Source: Trileptium ribeirensis
Lineage: Eukaryota; Nematoda; Enoplea; Enoplida; Thoracostomopsidae
Direction of reading: 5' to 3'
NCBI GenBank assembly: GCA_030248225.1
Contig: JASANE010025003.1
Span: 1-64,000 of the forward strand
Length of the DNA stretch: 64,000 nt
The notes under the pieces were generated by a model that worked only from the letters and a program-made list of their open reading frames with translations, made no database searches and was not told where the DNA came from. Position numbers and translations under genes: made by a program. Positions 60,301 through 64,000 of the stretch are shown piece by piece. The stretch's first letter is position 1. Every line of letters starts with the position of its first letter.

Positions 60301-63220
60301 TGTCATGTATTTTGGGTCTCATGGCTTAACTTAAACACATTTTGAACCAAATTTTACATGCTAAAGAGCCTCGTAGCAAAGCATTGTATTATACTTCTTA
60401 GAGGCTTATCTGCCCTACAAAATGAGCCCAGCATGACTCGAATACGCATAGCAGTTGTTAAGATACAAAAAATACGTGATATTTGAGAAACCCGACCCGA
60501 GCCCGTTGGCCTGGCGTTTTTTGGAAGGAAGATATTGGATCCGCGCTTCGCGCATCATTAAAGCGCTCAAATAGACATTAAGGTTTCAATTACTTATAGC
60601 GGAAACCAGTCCATCCAGCCAAAGATGAGTTGCGGATCGCCCGATAAACCCAATAAATGACGAATATTGTCAGATTTCACCACTTATACGAGTAATAAAA
60701 TTTCTTCGCTTCACTCGTTTCGTTCGCTCCATTCAGAAATCAACAAGTTTTCACGCGATTTGATCGTATTTTTTTACTTCAAAATGGGCTCCAGAAAAAA
60801 TTATTTTTGTCAACTGGTAAACGTAAACGTTTTTAACAAAAAATAAAAATTTGCTACCAAGAATTGAACTAGGAAATCTCGAAACATTGCCAGGTGTACT
60901 AACCAGGGAAAAGGATATAGGAATCACGACACTTTTACAAATGTCATGATCCCTGCACCCCTTCCCAAATTTTGTGAGCCCCACTACGTATGCCACTCAA
61001 AGTGACCTGACAACTCTCTGATCTTAATCGTCGTACTCGATCCATGACCGACAGCTATAAGCATAATATAGAGCAATTTGAAATAAGGAAATTTCCTCAT
61101 GACAAAGTTCATCCTATCAACGTAAATAAAGCAATGACGAGAAATATAAAATCTAACTTACAACAACATCGGTCCATCTAATTTTAAGTGAAGTTTGCTT
61201 TCCCATTATAAACGAGTAGAAACACAAGCAGTTGACACTGAGATACATATAGCCTTGAACTGGAATTCGGCCACGCCAATAACAACAACTATAGTCTTAA
61301 AAATAACAGTCATATTCCGTACAATACCAAGGTACAATCCAACAGTAAGATTAATATAATGACGGGAACTATACACGGTGTCATTTAAGTAAGGCAGATA
61401 AGCCGCATGTATTACATAGAATAAGTAAAACAAAGCTGCACATCTCTGTTTACATTAAAGACATAAAGCACGTCATTTTGCACAAACCAAAAATCTGATA
61501 AACGTAAATTATTCATGTTATACATGTTATCAATTTAATTGGTTCTGAATAAATTTCGCTCATATGGGAAAACGCGGGTTTGCTTCGGCACCTGACAGCT
61601 CCTTGAGGAGTCGTCTGGGGGAACTTCGAATGGAGAAAGCGAAATGCAAAATTCAAAAGCGGTGGACTACAAATTTTACAATTTTGCGGCAAATTTTATG
61701 AAAATAATTGTTCGGCATACTGCACTTGTGCAATCATAACTATTAGTAAATGTTATAAAATGTCATTTTTGTTCACTTTAATACCAATGATAGATTACTA
61801 AATGAACAAATAAAATGATTGATATAGCAGTGCCCGGGCAACATAAAACTTCTGAAAAGGATACCAATCGGCGGCAAAACGATTTTAGCAGGGGTCGAGC
61901 GATGGTGTACCGTATAATGTAGGTGCGACTTCTCACCACAGCCTGCTCCCCCTAAAGCGAAAACTCATGTTTTATAATAACGTTGGAATCATGTTTTTAG
62001 ATTCAGCTACTTTCACTTGTTTTCAGAAGGCGCAAGAATGAAAGAGATACACAAACATATCAATATCTATATTGCCAAACGTAAGAAAAACATACAGTTA
62101 ACAAGCTTTTCGTCGTTTGGGAGATTAAACAGCTTGTGAAATCGAGCTTGAACATTTTTGTGTGAAGTTTCCTCTTCTGAAACAAATATTTTTACAATCC
62201 AGTTATCCAGGACATACATTCCTTTACGAATGAAAAATGTTAAGGACATGTTTCTAAAATGATTAAAGCTACACTACATTCCTAAAAACGATTGTGGCGA
62301 CATTGTGAACAAGCGAACATTGATCACAAATCGAACAAGATTTACTAGCCGCTAGCAAATCTCGAACAATCTTTGAAAATCTCTTGAAAAAATCTCAAAA
62401 ACCGTGCTAAAAAATAAAATCGTGGCTAACAAAATTCGAATACCTTTCGAACAAGTTTGAAATTTTTCGAACGAACACCCAACAAACGGCGAAAGAACAA
62501 CACTCATTCCTGGTGACTTCTGTCAAAGTACACGCTTAAACATACAGGCAGCACTTAATAGTTTACTTAATAGTTATGCTTATTTGCAGTATTATTAATG
62601 ACCATTTGTAATTTAGTGTGCGTTATTGCGGCCTTCACATAAAGTTGGCTTTTCTGTAACAAAAACAATTTACATTTTATAGTACAATCTAGTTTAATTA
62701 AATTTTAATTTACCACGTCTACAACTTAAATCGTAATTCGGATGCTGTCTACAGGGAACACGGTTGTTCTAAAATGTTAAACACACTTTTAAACAATTAC
62801 AATTATTGCAACAAAAATAAATAATATAACCTTAAAGCATACATAGCCATAGTGTTATATGACCGTGAAAAGCGCCATTGTTTTTAGTTATGAAAATCAA
62901 AATATTGTTATAGCAAATATTTTAAATATACATTATTATTGGGTTAGTCGTTCGTTACTGTTTAATACCCAGTTTTCTTAAAATGTAATAAGAAAAATAT
63001 AAACCAAGTGATAAATTTAAATGTAAGGATTCAAAATGAACGGAATGGTGGACTAAAATGTCAATAATGTACGACAGTAATCAGACATTATCACTTTATA
63101 AATAAGTGATTTGTCCGTGGTACATACCAACAACCTCTGCAGTTTTCGGTGATTCCGAGATAAGGCTTTCAATTTTACAGCGAACGTACTGTTGAATATC
63201 TTCGTCCGATTCAAATGATT
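48088..63220 (-). CDS. TBC1D9-like: Gene B: TBC1D8/TBC1D9-type Rab GTPase-activating protein, double-GRAM part
   Basis: Eight minus-strand exons (63128-63220, 62096-62176, 61162-61295, 57454-57599, 54550-54633, 50982-51114, 50223-50339, about 48088-48331) join in consistent phases into one frame of 344 codons. In order they resemble the region before GRAM domain 1, GRAM 1 ([25 protein letters not shown]), the linker [15 protein letters not shown] 2 ([21 protein letters not shown]), and the segment after it ([12 protein letters not shown]). In animals these proteins bind membranes through GRAM domains and switch off Rab GTPases through a TBC domain with Arg and Gln fingers. Here the N-terminus lies beyond the right edge and no TBC exon was found at lower coordinates. 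The introns are long and full of repeats. Confidence 0.85.
48669..48807. mobile_element. Tc1-like MITE with TTCGCGAA core, 139 bp
   Basis: Left end CAATACAAGTCAGAAAAGAA, complement of right end CAGTTACGGTCAGAAATAAC. Both are followed by words of AAATTTTTCGC and its complement, and the element is flanked by TA on both sides. The core contains ttcgcgaacagttcgcgaa, a perfect palindromic pair. The ends match those of the 47718 element. Confidence 0.82.
49064..49180. mobile_element. One-ended Tc1-like MITE with AAATTTCGAT core
   Basis: Begins TA-CAGTACAGCCAGAAATAAGT, the same end type as the three MITEs to its left, followed by the words atcgaaatttcgat and aaaatttcgatcc. No matching right end was found, so it is truncated or decayed. 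The right limit is approximate. Confidence 0.55.
49358..49850. repeat. Decayed tandem repeat
   Basis: The words ggtaaggagttatggg, cctcacaag and ccaatatgagcc recur at irregular spacing (starts near 49358, 49497, 49576, 49734). It lies in the gene B intron between exons g and h. Confidence 0.8.
50223..50339 (-). CDS. TBC1D9-like: Gene B exon g: second half of GRAM 2
   Basis: 117 bp, phase 0 to 0, acceptor CATGATTTAG|GTTGA, donor TCTAAA|GTAGGT. Codes for [20 protein letters not shown] and a loop ending LLLTTKSK. In related proteins this is the LIIP strand and the loop before MTFLF. It is more diverged than exon f. Confidence 0.8.
50982..51114 (-). CDS. TBC1D9-like: Gene B exon f: first half of GRAM 2
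   Basis: 133 bp, phase 2 to 0, acceptor TTTATTATAG|AAACA, donor AGCAGA|GTAAAT. Codes for [20 protein letters not shown], then [20 protein letters not shown] and FDSR, matching the FRLP..EKLDG..C-LW-TP-N pattern of GRAM 2. Confidence 0.9.
51120..52195. other. Gene B intron e/f, no gene recognised
   Basis: Noncoding by eye. A plus/minus pair taggggagg/cctctccct at about 51520 forms a small hairpin. Confidence 0.45.
52540..53650 (+). pseudogene. BEL/Pao-type retrotransposon Gag relic (DUF1759-like)
   Basis: Plus-strand frames give [43 protein letters not shown], then [24 protein letters not shown] and [19 protein letters not shown]. This order (helical N-part, V-K-L-P-K-L-x-L-P-x-F, then A-x-x-x-I-x-x-L with N-D-x-Y-D-x-A) matches the Gag of BEL/Pao elements. 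There are many frameshifts, and part of the centre after LPEF is deleted. A 27-bp tandem duplication (cccacaacaaagttcagtat) lies upstream at 52548-52601. No protease or polymerase follows. Confidence 0.65.
53655..54545. other. Gene B intron, no gene recognised
   Basis: AT-rich sequence between the Gag relic and exon e. Nothing is supported. Confidence 0.45.
54550..54633 (-). CDS. TBC1D9-like: Gene B exon e: linker between GRAM domains
   Basis: 84 bp, phase 2 to 2, acceptor GTGAATTTAG|AAAAC, donor TACAG|GTTAAA. Codes for a Lys-rich start then [17 protein letters not shown], a conserved basic linker directly before GRAM 2. Confidence 0.86.
54640..55290. other. Gene B intron d/e, no gene recognised
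   Basis: AT-rich, noncoding by eye. Confidence 0.45.
55295..55680. mobile_element. MITE-like element with GGGCTCTCCAT inverted ends
   Basis: gggctctccat near 55302 is matched by its complement atggagagccc at about 55663-55673. Both arms then carry loosely inverted words of the type GGCAAAA and GCCCCTGG. No target duplication is clear. The two halves are diverged, so this is an old copy. Confidence 0.6.
55690..57450. other. Gene B intron d/e, no gene recognised
   Basis: Contains a run of C (about 56020-56031) and a short word of the TTAGGC/CCTAAG type near 55980. No exon or RNA is supported. Confidence 0.4.
57454..57599 (-). CDS. TBC1D9-like: Gene B exon d: end of GRAM 1
   Basis: 146 bp, phase 0 to 2, acceptor ACATATTCAG|AAGTT, donor AAGCA|GTAGGT (the next in-frame codon would be a stop, which fixes the donor). 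Codes for [18 protein letters not shown], then [20 protein letters not shown] and MK, the closing strand and helix of GRAM 1. Confidence 0.88.
57605..59280. other. Gene B intron c/d, no gene recognised
   Basis: 57660-58200 is richer in GC and reads like old repeat. The rest is AT-rich. Nothing can be named. Confidence 0.4.
59287..60470. repeat. Diverged tandem array with 165-170-bp period
   Basis: Units start with ttgctctacaaaat-like words at about 59292, 59464, 59633 and 59794 and contain ttgtgaagatattg, gtgtatttcgggtc and aaatagtgaaaatagcacc. A local duplication (aacaccaataacgccaatat) occurs near 59880, and a degenerate unit lies near 60270-60440. It is in the gene B intron between exons c and d. 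Confidence 0.85.
60480..61155. other. Gene B intron, no gene recognised
   Basis: Noncoding by eye. No motif is worth naming. Confidence 0.45.
61162..61295 (-). CDS. TBC1D9-like: Gene B exon c: core of GRAM 1
   Basis: 134 bp, phase 1 to 0, acceptor ATTTTTAAG|ACTAT, donor GTTGTT|GTAAGT. Codes for [20 protein letters not shown], then [12 protein letters not shown] and RWTDVV. This is the most diagnostic stretch: SC-x-YW-x-GR-x-P-x-QG and LCFYSF are hallmarks of TBC1D8/9 GRAM 1. Confidence 0.9.
61300..62090. other. Gene B intron b/c, no gene recognised
   Basis: AT-rich, ordinary intron sequence. Confidence 0.5.
62096..62176 (-). CDS. TBC1D9-like: Gene B exon b: start of GRAM 1
   Basis: 81 bp, phase 1 in and out, acceptor TTTGTTTCAG|AAGAG, donor AACT|GTATGT. 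Codes for [20 protein letters not shown] and VN, the typical first strand of a GRAM domain. The split codon completes a Tyr with the next exon. Confidence 0.85.
62180..63125. other. Gene B intron a/b, no gene recognised
   Basis: AT-rich. A stretch at 62300-62480 repeats words such as aatctcgaacaa and aaaatctc, without inverted ends. Confidence 0.5.
63128..63220 (-). CDS. TBC1D9-like: Gene B exon a: segment before GRAM 1
   Basis: 93 bp, phase 1 in and out, acceptor GAAATTTAG|AATC, donor GTTG|GTATGT. Codes for [20 protein letters not shown] and a short tail. In TBC1D8/9 proteins an acidic, helical segment of this kind stands between the first domain and GRAM 1. Earlier exons must lie beyond 64000. 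Confidence 0.78.
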
Positions 63221-64000
63221 CTAAATTTCAGCACATGAACAACTTAAAATTTACAGTGACAACAAGGCAACTATTTTGTTTATTAGTTTTACATAGCAAG
63301 TTAGAAAAAATACCCTTACGGGAATTGAAAACACGAATTCCTGGTCATGTAACCTTTGAAAACTATAAAATATATTTAGTCTTATCGTATAATCAGTTTG
63401 AAAAATCATGTTTGTCTGTGCAATATTTTTACGCGTTATAAATTGAAAATGTTTTTTTCAGTCATAAAAATGGCCTTTTCTATATCGCTCACCAAAATAT
63501 TGAAAACAAGTAGAACACTAAACCCATTTAAAAAGTCATTTCATTCACTTATATATCGAAAACTAGCACAACATCGAACACCAGTTAAAAGCTGATTTTT
63601 ACAATTTTCTCTTACCACCTCTGTTGTTCACTCGCGAAAATATCGAAAACACGCAAAAGACTAAACTCCTAACCCAAAACTTACATTTTATTCAATCGCT
63701 AAAACATCAAAAACAAGTGTTTGTAACACACCTTAGTGAGTGCTATTTTTGGTATGTAAAGTTGCAAAATCAAGAGTATCTGCTAAATAACATTATTTTT
63801 TATTACGTTTCCACTTAAGAAAGAGAAATAATTATTCCGTAGTTAAGGAGACGAATTTGAAATGATATCCTGGAGAAAGTGGAGGTTCAAAATTTTATTC
63901 ATTTTAGATACAGAACTAAAGTTTCATACACAGAGGATAATACAGAGTAACCCAATATGTCATCTGTAAACAAAACATTCTGCCTAGAACAGGGAGTAAC
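63221..64000. other. Sequence upstream of gene B exon a
   Basis: I looked for the preceding exon of gene B on the minus strand and did not find one. 63480-63740 has loosely repeated words (aaaatatcgaaaacacg). The 5' part of gene B must lie outside the window. Confidence 0.4.

Overview
The window looks like nuclear DNA of an invertebrate animal, most likely a protostome. It is AT-rich and gene-poor, its protein-coding exons are short and separated by kilobase introns with GT/AG ends, and most of the rest is LINE relics, foldback elements, MITEs and tandem arrays. I see no prokaryotic operon, CRISPR array, rRNA gene or intact functional tRNA. The exact organism is not determined. The four-transmembrane Clc-like family is best known from nematodes, but that alone is weak evidence.

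Two host genes can be pieced together, both on the minus strand. Gene A (1582-19316) has six exons whose splice phases all agree. They give a 343-residue Clc-like (claudin-type) four-transmembrane protein with a Met/Gly/Tyr/Pro-rich tail. Gene B (about 48088-63220, continuing past the right edge) has eight phase-compatible exons. They encode the double-GRAM region of a TBC1D8/TBC1D9-type Rab GTPase-activating protein. Its N-terminus lies outside the window, and I could not find its TBC catalytic domain.

Layout. 1-500: array of 140-bp units. 1582-19316: gene A, with introns carrying a tRNA-derived SINE, a 762-bp foldback element, a triplicated splice-acceptor segment, a 3.4-kb LINE ending 12 bp from exon 3, a 281-bp array, a second array of about 270-bp units, and a 500-bp giant hairpin. 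19.3-41 kb: no host exon recognised; this is a graveyard of LINEs (two L2-type elements with ATT-rich tails, three Jockey/CR1-like elements, and one reverse transcriptase with C-terminal zinc fingers). 41.4-45.2 kb: broken hAT/ZMYM1-type transposase and a 355-bp array. 46.9-49.2 kb: a cluster of Tc1-like MITEs with palindromic cores, one of them next to a gene B splice site. 48-63 kb: gene B, with introns holding a BEL/Pao gag relic, another MITE-like element and decayed tandem arrays.

No new multi-gene system was found. The strongest unusual signals are the mobile-element insertions and duplications placed almost exactly on splice sites, the MITE family whose members share ends but differ in palindromic core word, and the long foldback families. 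All exon models come from reading open frames, splice consensus and family resemblance; no alignment or transcript data were available.
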